The notes: generated from the letters alone by a model not told the origin. A DNA stretch of 64,000 bases from Chitinophagaceae bacterium PMP191F (GCA_001302245.1 LGYU01000010.1:331239-395238), one strand, 5' to 3'; shown: positions 18,798 to 30,193, numbered from the stretch's first letter. Translations and numbers: made by a program.

Positions 18798-21349
18798 CAG
18801 AAATCAAATTTAACCCTTGTTCTGATACCCCACTCCGCTACATTCGGATTATCGAGATAGGTCAACCTCTTTACAAGATCAACACGTATCAGTTTAAAAA
18901 TGTTGGCAATACCCACACTTACTTCTACATACGGCTCTCTCTGCAGGGTAAAGGTAGTAGGCATACCGGTAGCCGTATCGGAAGGAAAACGCATAGCGCC
19001 CGCGTTGAATGCCGGATTATTTTCCGGCCGCACACTTCCGTACAGTACTTTAGCGCTTGCTACTTCACGCAGCTTCAGCTTTTTCAATAAAGGGATCTTA
19101 TTAAAAATGAATCCGTTGAAATAGTAATCGGTGTTCAGACTTACATATTTATCACTCACAAACTCCATGAAATTCATCAGGTTATACGAGTTCAACTGGT
19201 AAGCGTACGTTTGGTTGGCCCTGTGAATGGTTAACAACGGGTAAGGAATCTTGCCGAATATATAACCACCCTCTGCCACTACATCAGCATACCCGAACTG
19301 CGACAGGTAAAAACGTTTGAAAATATTGACATTCAGGTTGTGGTAATTGTATTCACCATTCATCAACCCTTTGATACCCGCTATATACCTGAATTTGAAA
19401 ATGGGATACTGGTTGAACAAAGGAATACGGTATACCTTTCCCTGGTAAAATTGCTCGTGCGGAGCCCAGCGGAACTCTGCCGACAACTCAGAAGTGGTAA
19501 TGGCAGGCACATTTGTCAAACTGCTGCCCAGCGGTTTCTGAAACAGAACAGTACCCGCAGGTTGTTGTTTCCAGTTCTTGAACCCGAACGTGTATGAAAG
19601 GTTTTTACCAAACTCTCGGGTATATTCTACTTTAAAAATGTCGTTGTACAACCATTTATCATTGTTACCACGCTTGAATGATAGCAGGAAATTGTCTTCC
19701 TGTACAAACTGCAATTCCTGGCCCGGAATCTTGGTATCGTGCTGAAAACTTACACGCAGGTAATTGAGCGGGTATGAGTAAATGGATTTGTGATTGAATG
19801 AGTAGGTACCAGCCACATAATATTTCCACTTCTGGTCTTTAAAGCCATAGGCAGCATAATTTTCGAAATAGATGTTCTTGTTGAATTTGGGCGTGGTACG
19901 TCCGCCAAGTCGTAAACGAAAACCTTCCACAGGGTTGAAGCTGTAGAATGCGTTTACCGGGCCTACTTCATAACCACCAAATGATTTATAACCAGCCAGT
20001 AAAAGGGTTGCGATGTCCATAAAGCGACGGAACGAACGCATTTTCTGCAGGCTGTCTATATTGGTATATACTTTTGTTTCGGTTTCGGTAAGCGGTTGAT
20101 GCCGGTTGGTTACCCAGAAACTGTCTGAAGGATTTTCAGCATTCAGGGCCATTACTTCCGACTTGCCACTGTATATACTGTCAGGAGCCGGCTGATTGAT
20201 CAGGAAGTTTTTGAATGATACGGTGCGTTCACCCATAATACCGCCGGAAGCTCCTTTGGTAAAGGCAAATTCTGCCAGCATGTTGCTCATGATCACGTGA
20301 AAACGGCCATCGGATCCTTTTTCAAAATCCTGGTTGATGCGCAGCTCACGCGTCCAGTTGATGTTGGCATTTTTACTGATGGTCATATTGATCTTCTGCA
20401 CGCCGTAATTGCCATCCAGTGTAATGAACATGGTACCACGGAATACCAGGTCATTGGTATTGCGGGGCGTAAAGTACATTCTTATCAGTTTCACACCATC
20501 CAGCTCTGTTGTATCGCGGATATAGAACCTGTAAAAGGTTGGAGCCATATCGGCAATAGGACTTAAAAACTGGTTCGTAAGAATGGTGATATTGTTCTGG
20601 TAAATATCAATATTTGAATACATTTTGTTGAGGTAGGTACTGATACCGTTGTTATCAACAAAATCGCCAAAGTTCACTTTCTTCTGACCGAGAATGATCG
20701 TTTTTTCCTTCTCAGGGCTTTTCCTGAAATATTTTTGTGAAAGGGTTTCTTCGAGGTATACAGGCAGCAGGGCTTTCCCTTCTACCTTGGTAGTGTCCTG
20801 ATTCTCCAGTATGAATTTGTAGTTTTTCAATAACCGGTTGTTCATCAGCTTTTCGGGCTTGTTGGTTAGTGAAAACTCCATTTTTTCGTACTGCTGGTAC
20901 TGTACATAATCGTACGAGGTAACACGATTACTGCTTTTGTGCTCAATTACCTTGCGGATAAGCTCTACAGCGGGGTTGTCTTTGTTCCTGTATTTACCAC
21001 GTTTGTTGGTGGTCACCACCACTTCTTTCATTTCTTCCAGTTCCAGTTCTATATTCAGCTCCTGTTCTTTTCCGAATATTACCGTGCGACTTACTTTTTT
21101 ATAACCGGTGTAAGAAAATTCAAGTGTGGTCCATTTGGGATTGGAAGTTTCAATATAAAAGCTTCCATCCGCATCGCTCAGTGATCCTTTTCCGCCTTTG
21201 AACACAACGCTTACAAACTGTAAAGGCTGTTGTGTTACAGCATCTCTTATAAAGCCTTTTACCCGCGTCTGTGCACTTGCCGTAAAACCGGCTGTGCACA
21301 GTATCAGTACCGTTATAATAATGCCATATCTGCTACAAACCGTCTTCAT
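18797..21349 (-). CDS. DUF5686 family outer-membrane protein with carboxypeptidase-regulatory-like domain
   Basis: 850 residues with a signal peptide. Residues about 28-115 form a carboxypeptidase-regulatory-like beta-sandwich (VKGFIRDAVTQQPLQFVSV, then SLSDADGSFYI), as in TonB-dependent proteins. The rest matches the DUF5686 pattern and ends in aromatic-terminated strands (WGIRTRVKFDF), consistent with an outer-membrane barrel. No function is known for DUF5686. It lies inside the inositol-lipid run, 16 bases after gtrA and overlapping the CDP-alcohol phosphotransferase by one base, which makes a role in lipid export or outer-membrane placement a reasonable hypothesis. Confidence 0.8.
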   Translation of the reverse strand: MKTVCSRYGIIITVLILCTAGFTASAQTRVKGFIRDAVTQQPLQFVSVVFKGGKGSLSDADGSFYIETSNPKWTTLEFSYTGYKKVSRTVIFGKEQELNIELELEEMKEVVVTTNKRGKYRNKDNPAVELIRKVIEHKSSNRVTSYDYVQYQQYEKMEFSLTNKPEKLMNNRLLKNYKFILENQDTTKVEGKALLPVYLEETLSQKYFRKSPEKEKTIILGQKKVNFGDFVDNNGISTYLNKMYSNIDIYQNNITILTNQFLSPIADMAPTFYRFYIRDTTELDGVKLIRMYFTPRNTNDLVFRGTMFITLDGNYGVQKINMTISKNANINWTRELRINQDFEKGSDGRFHVIMSNMLAEFAFTKGASGGIMGERTVSFKNFLINQPAPDSIYSGKSEVMALNAENPSDSFWVTNRHQPLTETETKVYTNIDSLQKMRSFRRFMDIATLLLAGYKSFGGYEVGPVNAFYSFNPVEGFRLRLGGRTTPKFNKNIYFENYAAYGFKDQKWKYYVAGTYSFNHKSIYSYPLNYLRVSFQHDTKIPGQELQFVQEDNFLLSFKRGNNDKWLYNDIFKVEYTREFGKNLSYTFGFKNWKQQPAGTVLFQKPLGSSLTNVPAITTSELSAEFRWAPHEQFYQGKVYRIPLFNQYPIFKFRYIAGIKGLMNGEYNYHNLNVNIFKRFYLSQFGYADVVAEGGYIFGKIPYPLLTIHRANQTYAYQLNSYNLMNFMEFVSDKYVSLNTDYYFNGFIFNKIPLLKKLKLREVASAKVLYGSVRPENNPAFNAGAMRFPSDTATGMPTTFTLQREPYVEVSVGIANIFKLIRVDLVKRLTYLDNPNVAEWGIRTRVKFDF

Positions 21350-21365
21350 ATTTATTCTTGCTTAC

Positions 21366-21746
21366 TTATCTTATATTATGCTTAAAAACATATCTTTTCT
21401 GCATGGGATAATTATAACCTACAGCTACTAATACGGATGCGGCAACTTTCGAAATTCTGATATCCAGCCCCAGTTGGTTGCTCAACAGGAATACTCCTGT
21501 GGTGTTCAGCAACAAATTGCCTGTCCATACAAACAGGTACCTGCGTGCCTGCGCGCGTACATCATCATCGCTGGCGGCAAATGTCCAGTGCCTGCCCATG
21601 GTAAAGTTGATCACGCCACCTGTTATTGTTCCGCATATACTGCCAATAACAGCATCAAAACCCCATAGCTTTACCAATAACACCGTTACCAGGTAATCCG
21701 TTGCAGAGGCAACCAAAGAGGCAATATTTGCTTTTAAAAAGGTCAT
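21366..21746 (-). CDS. GtrA family membrane protein
   Basis: 126 residues with four predicted membrane helices. The pattern (FLKANIASLVASATDYLVT at the start, NFTMGRHWTF in the middle, and a closing YPMQKRYVF) is typical of GtrA. GtrA-like proteins are thought to move lipid-linked sugars or similar small lipids across the inner membrane. The start codon overlaps the stop of the PgpA-like gene by one base (TAATG), so translation is coupled. In this run it could flip an inositol lipid. Confidence 0.85.
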   Translation of the reverse strand: MTFLKANIASLVASATDYLVTVLLVKLWGFDAVIGSICGTITGGVINFTMGRHWTFAASDDDVRAQARRYLFVWTGNLLLNTTGVFLLSNQLGLDIRISKVAASVLVAVGYNYPMQKRYVFKHNIR

Positions 21747-22195
21747 TATATGTAATGAGCAATTAGCCTTAATACCAGGTGGGAATATAAACCGGCCAAT
21801 ACATCATCAGCCATTACTCCCCATCCTTTGGGCAACTGCTCCATCTTTCTGATACCCAGTGGTTTTACAATATCGAAAAACCTGAATAACACCAGGCCTA
21901 TCAACGCGTACCTTATTTCATGCGGAAAACACAGCAGTGTTATCATCATACCCGCCCCTTCATCTATCACCACTTTATTGCTGTCTTCTCCCCACGCTTG
22001 GTGTGCGGCATTGGCTGCCCACACACCGGTAAGCGTTACAATCAGTGCGGCCAATACCTGCCAGAGACAGGGTATATCCCCGACAGGTATTACGCACCAT
22101 ATTGCGCAATAAGCGATTGCTGCAACGGTACCCGCACCTTTACCTATAAAACCTAAACCAACCATCGTTGCAATGAACTGCTGCAATCTCGTCAT
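21746..22195 (-). CDS. PgpA-like phosphatase, candidate phosphatidylinositol phosphate phosphatase
   Basis: 149 residues with the PgpA layout: GKGAGTVAA near residue 20, VIDEGAGMM near 75-82, RFFDIVKPLG near 105 and ADDVLAG near 130. PgpA removes the phosphate from phosphatidylglycerophosphate; here the neighbours (inositol-3-phosphate synthase two bases upstream, CDP-alcohol phosphotransferase downstream) suggest it dephosphorylates phosphatidylinositol phosphate instead. Several charged and small residues of the first motif differ from classical PgpA. Confidence 0.82.
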   Translation of the reverse strand: MTRLQQFIATMVGLGFIGKGAGTVAAIAYCAIWCVIPVGDIPCLWQVLAALIVTLTGVWAANAAHQAWGEDSNKVVIDEGAGMMITLLCFPHEIRYALIGLVLFRFFDIVKPLGIRKMEQLPKGWGVMADDVLAGLYSHLVLRLIAHYI

Positions 22196-22197
22196 CG

Positions 22198-23523
22198 TTA
22201 TAACGATTCAACCAGTTCCTGGTAATAGTCCAGTCCCAGGTGAGTTATAAGGTCTTCACCCATTATGTGGCGAAGTGTATTCTGTAATTTGATCAGTTGT
22301 TTAAAGATGTCATGCTCTGCACGCAGTTCGGGCAATGTTTGCGGTGATTTGAAGTAGAATGACAACCACTCCTGTATACCGCTCATGCCTGCACGCTGTG
22401 CCAGATCCAGGAACAATGCCAGGTCAAGCACAATCGGTGCTGCCAGGATAGAGTCCCTGCACAGGAAGTTGATCTTGATCTGCATTGAGTAGCCCAGCCA
22501 GCCAAAAATGTCAATGTTATCCCAGCTTTCTTTATTATCACCATGCGGAGGATAATAGTTGATCCTGATCTTATGGTACAGATCACCGTACAGTTCAGGA
22601 TTTACATCAGGCTGCAGAATTTCTTCCAGTACACCCAGTTTGGAAACTTCTTTGGTTCTGAAATTATCCGGGTGATCCAGCACATATCCGTCACGGTTAC
22701 CCAGGATGTTGGTAGAGAACCAACCGCGGATACCCAGGGAACGTGCTGCCAGGCCAGGTGCCACGATTGTTTTCATCAGCGTTTGACCAGTTTTAAAATC
22801 CTTACCGCCAATAGGTGTATTGGTTTGTTTGGCCAGTTCCATCAACGCTGGAATATCGCAGGTAAGGTTGGGAGCGCCGTTTGCAAAAGGTACACCCAGT
22901 TTGATAGCTGCATAAGCATAGATCATGCTGGGAGAAATGAAGGTATCATTGTCTTTCAGCCCCTGCTCAAAGCTGGCGATCGTAGCGTGTACAGCTTTTT
23001 CTTCAATATATTTTTCGGTAGAACCGCACCATACCATCACCAGGCGGCTGCAGTCATTGTTCTTTTTAAAGTTCTCAATATCTTCCATCACCTGCTGTGC
23101 CAGTTCATATTTGGTAGCAGCTTTCTTTACATTCTCACCATCAAGATTAGTGATATAGCTTTTATCAAATACGGCCTTCATTGGCTTAATAGATTCCAGC
23201 TCAGGTTTAATGGCATGCAGTAAACCTGCTTCCAGCACCTTTGCTTTCATCGCAGCTTCGTACACATTGTCTTCATACACATCCCATCCGCCAAACACAA
23301 CCTGCTCCAGTGAGGCCAAGGGTACAAAGTCTTTTACTTTGGGAAAACGGTTCTCTGTTCTTTTACCAAGCCTGATACTTCCTGTCTGTGTTAACGAACC
23401 TGTTGGTTGCGCCAATCCTTTTTTTACTGCTTCAACACCGGCAATAAAAGTGGTAGCTACCGCTCCCAGGCCCGGAATAAGAATACCCAACTTTCCTTCG
23501 GCGGGCAATACCTGATTGTTCAT
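22198..23523 (-). CDS. ino1: Inositol-3-phosphate synthase
   Basis: 441 residues, shorter than eukaryotic versions, as in other bacteria. NAD-binding GLGAVATTF lies near the N-terminus; the catalytic stretch NTPIGGKDFKTGQT and the later GWFSTNILGNRDG block are diagnostic. It converts glucose-6-phosphate to 1L-myo-inositol-1-phosphate using bound NAD. It is the first gene of the inositol half of the run and has its own 112-base upstream gap with an inverted repeat (23564-23588), so it may have a separate promoter. Confidence 0.93.
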   Translation of the reverse strand: MNNQVLPAEGKLGILIPGLGAVATTFIAGVEAVKKGLAQPTGSLTQTGSIRLGKRTENRFPKVKDFVPLASLEQVVFGGWDVYEDNVYEAAMKAKVLEAGLLHAIKPELESIKPMKAVFDKSYITNLDGENVKKAATKYELAQQVMEDIENFKKNNDCSRLVMVWCGSTEKYIEEKAVHATIASFEQGLKDNDTFISPSMIYAYAAIKLGVPFANGAPNLTCDIPALMELAKQTNTPIGGKDFKTGQTLMKTIVAPGLAARSLGIRGWFSTNILGNRDGYVLDHPDNFRTKEVSKLGVLEEILQPDVNPELYGDLYHKIRINYYPPHGDNKESWDNIDIFGWLGYSMQIKINFLCRDSILAAPIVLDLALFLDLAQRAGMSGIQEWLSFYFKSPQTLPELRAEHDIFKQLIKLQNTLRHIMGEDLITHLGLDYYQELVESL

Positions 23524-23563
23524 ATTATTCCTTTTATTTGATAAATAATGATTTATATAAATA

Positions 23564-23588
23564 GTACGTTGTCGGTTGTGACACGTAC
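23564..23588. promoter_or_regulatory. Inverted repeat upstream of inositol-3-phosphate synthase
   Basis: GTACG-T-TGTC, a 6-base centre, then GACA-CGTAC. The arms are complementary apart from one extra base. It is about 40 bases upstream of the start and could be an operator. Confidence 0.35.
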
Positions 23589-23635
23589 AACAAATACCAG
23601 CAACAGTTGTTGCATACAGCGGCTGTTATATATTG

Positions 23636-24622
23636 CTATAACCACCCCTGCTGTTTGTACCATTCAACGGTTTCCTTCAATCCGCTTTCCAGGTTGTACC
23701 GGGGTTTGAAACCCAGTTCTTGCTGTATTTTTTCAATATTGCAATACCAGTTGGTGGCGGCTAGTTCGTTCAGCTTTTCTCTGTTCAGTACCGGAACCCT
23801 GTTCAAAAAACCATATGTTTTTTCCATAGTTACAGCCAGAGCACGGATCAGGGGCATGGGTATGTGAAAACGCAATGTTTTTCTATTGAGTTCTTTTTTG
23901 ATAAGATTGGCCAGTTCATACCGGTCGTAAGCCCTGCCATCGGTAATATTGTATATGGCATGCGATACCGGCGAGAACAAAGCATTTACGGTAATGGCGG
24001 CCAGGTCTTTTACATATATAAAACTCAGTTGTTGCTGTATTTTGCCAATGTATGGCTCCATACCTCTGCCAATTGACTTAAACAGCATGAAAATGTCCTT
24101 TTCGCGCGGACCGTACACCGCCGTAGGACGTAATATTATCCAGGGCAATGGAGATGTGGACAGGCGCTTCTCGGCAAGCAGTTTACTTTTACCATACTGC
24201 GTAACGGGCGCAGCAACCGTGGTTTCTGTTATAGCGTCCTGAATGTTGTTAAGCGGACCAATAGCCGCCAGGCTGCTCATCATCACAATTTTCTGTACAT
24301 CCACGCCCGACTGTTCAGCAGCTTTTATAATGTTGTATGTATACTCTGCGTTGATCTCGTTGTAATCTTCCTGCCGTTTTGCTTTTGTAGCACCTGCGGC
24401 ATGAATGATGTATTTATAACCTTTTTCCTCAATATCTTTCTTCAAAGAGTCTGCATTAGTAAAGTCAGGATAGGTAAACTGAATATTATATCCCTGCAAA
24501 TGCTGAACATTGCTGCTTTTCCGTATTGCGGCATACACTTCCAGGTTCTTTTCCAGGGCTGCTTCAATAAGGTGAAAACCAACAAAGCCACTGGCTCCTG
24601 TTATCAGCACTTTGTCTTTCAT
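23636..24622 (-). CDS. NAD-dependent epimerase/dehydratase family reductase, candidate ceramide reductase
   Basis: 328 residues of the extended SDR type: TGASGFVGFHLI at residues 7-18 binds the nucleotide, and Tyr143/Lys147 (QYGKSKLL) form the YxxxK pair. In bacterial sphingolipid pathways such as that of Caulobacter, a reductase of this family (CerR) reduces the 3-keto group after acylation. Location 51 bases after the GNAT gene and one gene after spt supports that job; identity as CerR is inference. Confidence 0.8.
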   Translation of the reverse strand: MKDKVLITGASGFVGFHLIEAALEKNLEVYAAIRKSSNVQHLQGYNIQFTYPDFTNADSLKKDIEEKGYKYIIHAAGATKAKRQEDYNEINAEYTYNIIKAAEQSGVDVQKIVMMSSLAAIGPLNNIQDAITETTVAAPVTQYGKSKLLAEKRLSTSPLPWIILRPTAVYGPREKDIFMLFKSIGRGMEPYIGKIQQQLSFIYVKDLAAITVNALFSPVSHAIYNITDGRAYDRYELANLIKKELNRKTLRFHIPMPLIRALAVTMEKTYGFLNRVPVLNREKLNELAATNWYCNIEKIQQELGFKPRYNLESGLKETVEWYKQQGWL

Positions 24623-24673
24623 GAATATACCATCCTTTTAATCCGGCCATTGATCACATTAGCTGTATACCGC

Positions 24674-27018
<2,345 letters not shown>

Positions 27019-27134
27019 TTACTATGCTGGAAAGCGTTAACCAGCTTTGGTATATATAAAAACATGCCTGTAACACCTTTTTATATACCGGGGGTTTCAA
27101 CATGCAAATTTGATGCAGTAACCCCTGTAATAAA

Positions 27135-27164
27135 ATGTCTGAAAGTAGGTTGATTATGTCTGAA
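27135..27164 (-). promoter_or_regulatory. Direct-repeat operator candidate upstream of spt (copy 1)
   Basis: ATGTCTGAA occurs at 27135-27143 and again at 27156-27164, a 21-bp period, with AGTAGG after the first. The copy at 15717-15746 has the same period and flank. It lies 132-161 bases upstream of the spt start. A TTTG at 27105-27108 and TATATAA at 27081-27087 (minus strand) could be a weak promoter downstream of it. Confidence 0.6.
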
Positions 27165-27256
27165 TGGCTGAATCTACTGTTGCGTTATTAAGATTATACT
27201 CCGGCAGCAGGCCGTAGTAATAACCCGTTTCAGCAATCAGACAGCAGCTCATAATG

Positions 27257-28153
27257 TTAGACGATCTTCCTGTAATCAGTAGGCGTAAGACCTGTATGTT
27301 TTTTAAAGAACTTACTGAAAAAGAACTGGTCACTGAAGTACAGTGACTCTGCCACATGGGCCACACTGTGCGACATATCATTCAGCAACACCTTTGCTTC
27401 CATTACTACCATACCATCTATCATTTCTCCTGCTGTTCTGCCTGTTACCTCTTTCACCGTTTGTGAAAGGTATTTCGGGGTTATACAAAGCAGATCTGCA
27501 TAGTAGAACACACTTCGCTCCTCTCTGAAATGCTCATTGAGCAATTTCATAAACCGCATGGCAAGGTCTTCTTTTTTGGTAAGCTGAATAGAAACCATTC
27601 CTCTGTTCCTTCTGTATACGGCGGCCATTTCATAAATAAAGGCCAGAAAACTATGATTTATCACTTCTTTATCCAACACGCCCTGCTCTGTAACTACATT
27701 TTTATTGCCCATAATCTTTAACAGGCTTAACAGCGTTTCAACATCCTGTGGCGCAAGCGTCAATACAGGATTATTGTTGGCCGAAAAAAAATCAAACAGT
27801 TCCAGATGCTTGGGACTCATACCCGCCTGCCCCATGAATTCTGATGTAAACACCATTCCACAGAACATACTATCCTCAGACATCAGCCCGTATTCCCGTA
27901 CTACGGTGGGAGTGATCAATAATAACTGATTCTCCGTCACCTCATAATCTGACAAGTTTATACGTAGCTGCAATGTCCCTTTTGTTACTATCAACAACGA
28001 AAAATGATCAGAACGGAACGGGTAATTGATAGGTGGTCCCGCATTTGCACGAACACTTCTATCAACTATATGAATTCCTTCAGGTTGTGACCTTTTTCCC
28101 AACAGAATCAGCAACTCTGCTAACGTATGGCGGCGCACAACATGGTTACTCAT
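27257..28153 (-). CDS. AraC family transcriptional regulator
   Basis: About 298 residues from the ATG at 28153. The N-terminal part is a cupin-like sensing domain (RSDHFSLLIVTKGTLQLRI pattern); the C-terminal 100 residues hold two helix-turn-helix motifs (FYYADLLCITPKYLSQTVKEV and VAHVAESLYFSDQFFFSKFF) and the family ending GLTPTDYRK. It lies upstream of spt on the same strand, and the direct repeats at 27135 are between them. It is the best candidate to bind those repeats; that link is inference. Confidence 0.88.
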   Translation of the reverse strand: MSNHVVRRHTLAELLILLGKRSQPEGIHIVDRSVRANAGPPINYPFRSDHFSLLIVTKGTLQLRINLSDYEVTENQLLLITPTVVREYGLMSEDSMFCGMVFTSEFMGQAGMSPKHLELFDFFSANNNPVLTLAPQDVETLLSLLKIMGNKNVVTEQGVLDKEVINHSFLAFIYEMAAVYRRNRGMVSIQLTKKEDLAMRFMKLLNEHFREERSVFYYADLLCITPKYLSQTVKEVTGRTAGEMIDGMVVMEAKVLLNDMSHSVAHVAESLYFSDQFFFSKFFKKHTGLTPTDYRKIV

Positions 28154-28225
28154 AATCAGAAATGAAGCCGTTGATATAAAGTAGCGCAACTATAACTGAC
28201 TTAAAAAGTGCCAATTACAGTTACG

Positions 28226-28233
28226 CAAAGATA
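28226..28233 (-). promoter_or_regulatory. Bacteroidota -7 element upstream of the AraC gene
   Basis: The minus strand reads TATCTTTG, matching TAnnTTTG, about 73 bases before the start. I do not see a matching -33 TTTG at the right distance. Confidence 0.45.
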
Positions 28234-28710
28234 GTTTTTGTTCTTAATACAGATTTAACACCTTTTCTATTAAATAGTTTAAAAAAACAGCTAAAATCAA
28301 CCTAAAATTTCCAACAAATTAAACTATTTCAACATATTCCAAAAATTACCTATTCCATCTGCCAAAAGTCTATTTACCCGGACAAGTCATACCAACTGGC
28401 CATACCAGAGGCGCTAAAAACATTTTCTTAAGCTAAAGCAGATTTACACCTCCGTATAACTCATCTGATCATAACAATATGCTTTCAAAATAATTTTCAT
28501 ATTATGTTATACACAGAAATATTCAGCTTGTTTAAAACAATATCATGATAAAAATAATAACATCTGTCTTTCCGGTGAGACCACATTTTTCCCCTCACGT
28601 TTAACACGCACCTTCGGGGTGGATCGCCTCCAAAAAGACAACTTTTCTGCCATTAACCTCCAAAAAAAATAAGGAAACGGAAAAAACCTACAGCGAAACA
28701 GTCAAAAGCA

Positions 28711-28825
28711 CTTCCACTTCCCGCTTTGCACCTTACGCCTTATATATTAAACCTTATGCCTTTTACCTTACACTTCATCCCTCTGACATCACACCCTACT
28801 ACCCTGTTCCTTGAACCTTAGACCC
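28711..28825. repeat. Degenerate pyrimidine-rich short-period tract
   Basis: Units such as CACCTTACGCC, TTAAACCTTATGCC, TTTTACCTTACAC and TTGAACCTTAGACC repeat imperfectly with a period near 7 or 14. The tract runs into the HAD promoter. Confidence 0.5.
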
Positions 28826-28840
28826 GATTTTTTATCTTTG
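28811..28840 (+). promoter_or_regulatory. Bacteroidota-type promoter for the HAD-CAT unit
   Basis: TTG at 28811-28813, 19 bases, then TATCTTTG at 28833-28840, fitting TTTG-N19-TAnnTTTG. The start codon follows at 28875, leaving a leader of about 28 bases. Confidence 0.6.
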
Positions 28841-28874
28841 ACCCGGCGAAGCTAAACAGACGACCAGATTTTAT

Positions 28875-29564
28875 ATGAGCATTACCGTGATTGCATTTGA
28901 TGCAGATGACACACTTTGGGTAAACGAACCCTATTTCAGAGAAACAGAAACAAAGTTCTGCAGCCTGCTGGAAGATTATTTACCGCATCATACCGTTGCC
29001 AAAGAGCTTTTTAAAACTGAAATACAAAATCTTTCTTTATATGGTTACGGTGTAAAGGGGTTTATGCTGTCTATGATCGAAACAGCCTTGCGAATATCGA
29101 ACAATACAGCTGGTACTGCAGTGGTGGAAAAAGCAATTCAATATGGAAAGGATCTGTTAGAAAAACCTATTGAACTGCTGGAAGGCGTGGAAGAAGTATT
29201 AAACCTGCTAAAGAAACGATACCGCCTGGTGGTTGCTACCAAGGGTGACCTGCTGGACCAGGAACGTAAACTGAAAAAATCAGGGCTGGAACATTATTTT
29301 CATCATATTGAAATTATGTCTGACAAACAGGAAACCGATTATAAAAAACTGATCAGGCACCTGGATATTCAACCAGATGAATTGATGATGGTGGGCAATT
29401 CACTGAAATCGGATATCATGCCGGTACTGAACATTGGCGGCCACGCTGTACATGTTCCTTATCATATTACCTGGGAACATGAGCAGGTTGAACATCGTAT
29501 AGAACACCGTAACTTCAGACAGGTACAACACATTAAAGAAATTCTCCCCTTCCTTTTGCCATGA
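28875..29564 (+). CDS. HAD family hydrolase (YjjG-like)
   Basis: 229 residues. The nucleophile motif DADDTLW lies at residues 9-15 (Asp9, Asp11), a threonine motif in VVATKGD near 121, a lysine in the DYKKLIRHL region, and the metal motif MVGNSLKSDI near 175. The cap is helical. Members of this subgroup dephosphorylate small metabolites or nucleotides; the substrate is not visible. The stop overlaps the next start (ATGA), so the acetyltransferase gene is translationally coupled. Confidence 0.85.
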   Translation: MSITVIAFDADDTLWVNEPYFRETETKFCSLLEDYLPHHTVAKELFKTEIQNLSLYGYGVKGFMLSMIETALRISNNTAGTAVVEKAIQYGKDLLEKPIELLEGVEEVLNLLKKRYRLVVATKGDLLDQERKLKKSGLEHYFHHIEIMSDKQETDYKKLIRHLDIQPDELMMVGNSLKSDIMPVLNIGGHAVHVPYHITWEHEQVEHRIEHRNFRQVQHIKEILPFLLP

Positions 29565-30193
29565 AACAATTACTGAATATTAATGACTGGCCAAGAAAAG
29601 AGCATTTCAAATTTTTTGGCCGGTTTGAGGAACCTTTTTTTGGTGTTTGTGTGGATATAGATTGTACACATGCATACAGAATTGCCAAAACAAACGGCTT
29701 TTCTTTTTTCCTGTATTACCTGCATGCCTCATTGACCGCAGCAAACGATATAGAACCATTCCGTTACCGTATAGCGGGTGATGAGGTATATATATATGAT
29801 GAGATCCATGCCGGCCCTACTATTCAGCGGCCGGATAAAACATTCGGATTTTCCAATATCCTGTACTATCGTGATTTTAATATCTTTCTGCAGGAAGCTG
29901 CGAAAGAAATTTACCGGGTACAGACCACGGAACAGCTTTTCCCGGATACTTACCTGGAAAATATCATTCACTATTCATCATTGCCCTGGATAAAGTTCAC
30001 GTCTATTTCACATGCACGCAGTTTTGCGTACAAGGACAGCATTCCAAAAATATCTTTTGGCAGAATGACCGAAACCAACGGGCAGAAAACCATGCCCGTT
30101 TCTGTACATGTGAATCATGCATTGATGGATGGCTATCACGTATCATTGTTCCTGGAAAAATTTCAGGATGTGATGAATGGAAGGAACGTGTAG
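29561..30193 (+). CDS. Chloramphenicol acetyltransferase-like protein (CatA family)
   Basis: 210 residues, the family's usual size. The catalytic histidine motif HxxxDG is present as HALMDG at about 186-191, close to the C-terminus, and the N-terminus has the family's RKEHFKFF block. CatA enzymes move acetyl from acetyl-CoA to chloramphenicol, but many chromosomal Bacteroidota homologues are of unknown substrate, and resistance should not be assumed. It is coupled to the HAD gene. Confidence 0.82.
   Translation: MKQLLNINDWPRKEHFKFFGRFEEPFFGVCVDIDCTHAYRIAKTNGFSFFLYYLHASLTAANDIEPFRYRIAGDEVYIYDEIHAGPTIQRPDKTFGFSNILYYRDFNIFLQEAAKEIYRVQTTEQLFPDTYLENIIHYSSLPWIKFTSISHARSFAYKDSIPKISFGRMTETNGQKTMPVSVHVNHALMDGYHVSLFLEKFQDVMNGRNV

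Larger units (their letters stand above)
28154..28874. other. Intergenic stretch of 721 bases between divergent genes
   Basis: The left two thirds are AT-rich with no open frame of note. The stretch holds the AraC -7 element (28226-28233, minus), a pyrimidine-rich degenerate tract (28711-28825) and the promoter of the HAD gene (28811-28840, plus). I see no RNA gene in it. Confidence 0.5.

Noticed and set aside
22543..23223. 226-codon frame on the plus strand
   Set aside because: It lies entirely opposite inositol-3-phosphate synthase and has no motif.
29561..30193. Chloramphenicol resistance
   Set aside because: The CAT-like protein has the active-site histidine, but many chromosomal homologues do not confer resistance; no mobile context is present.
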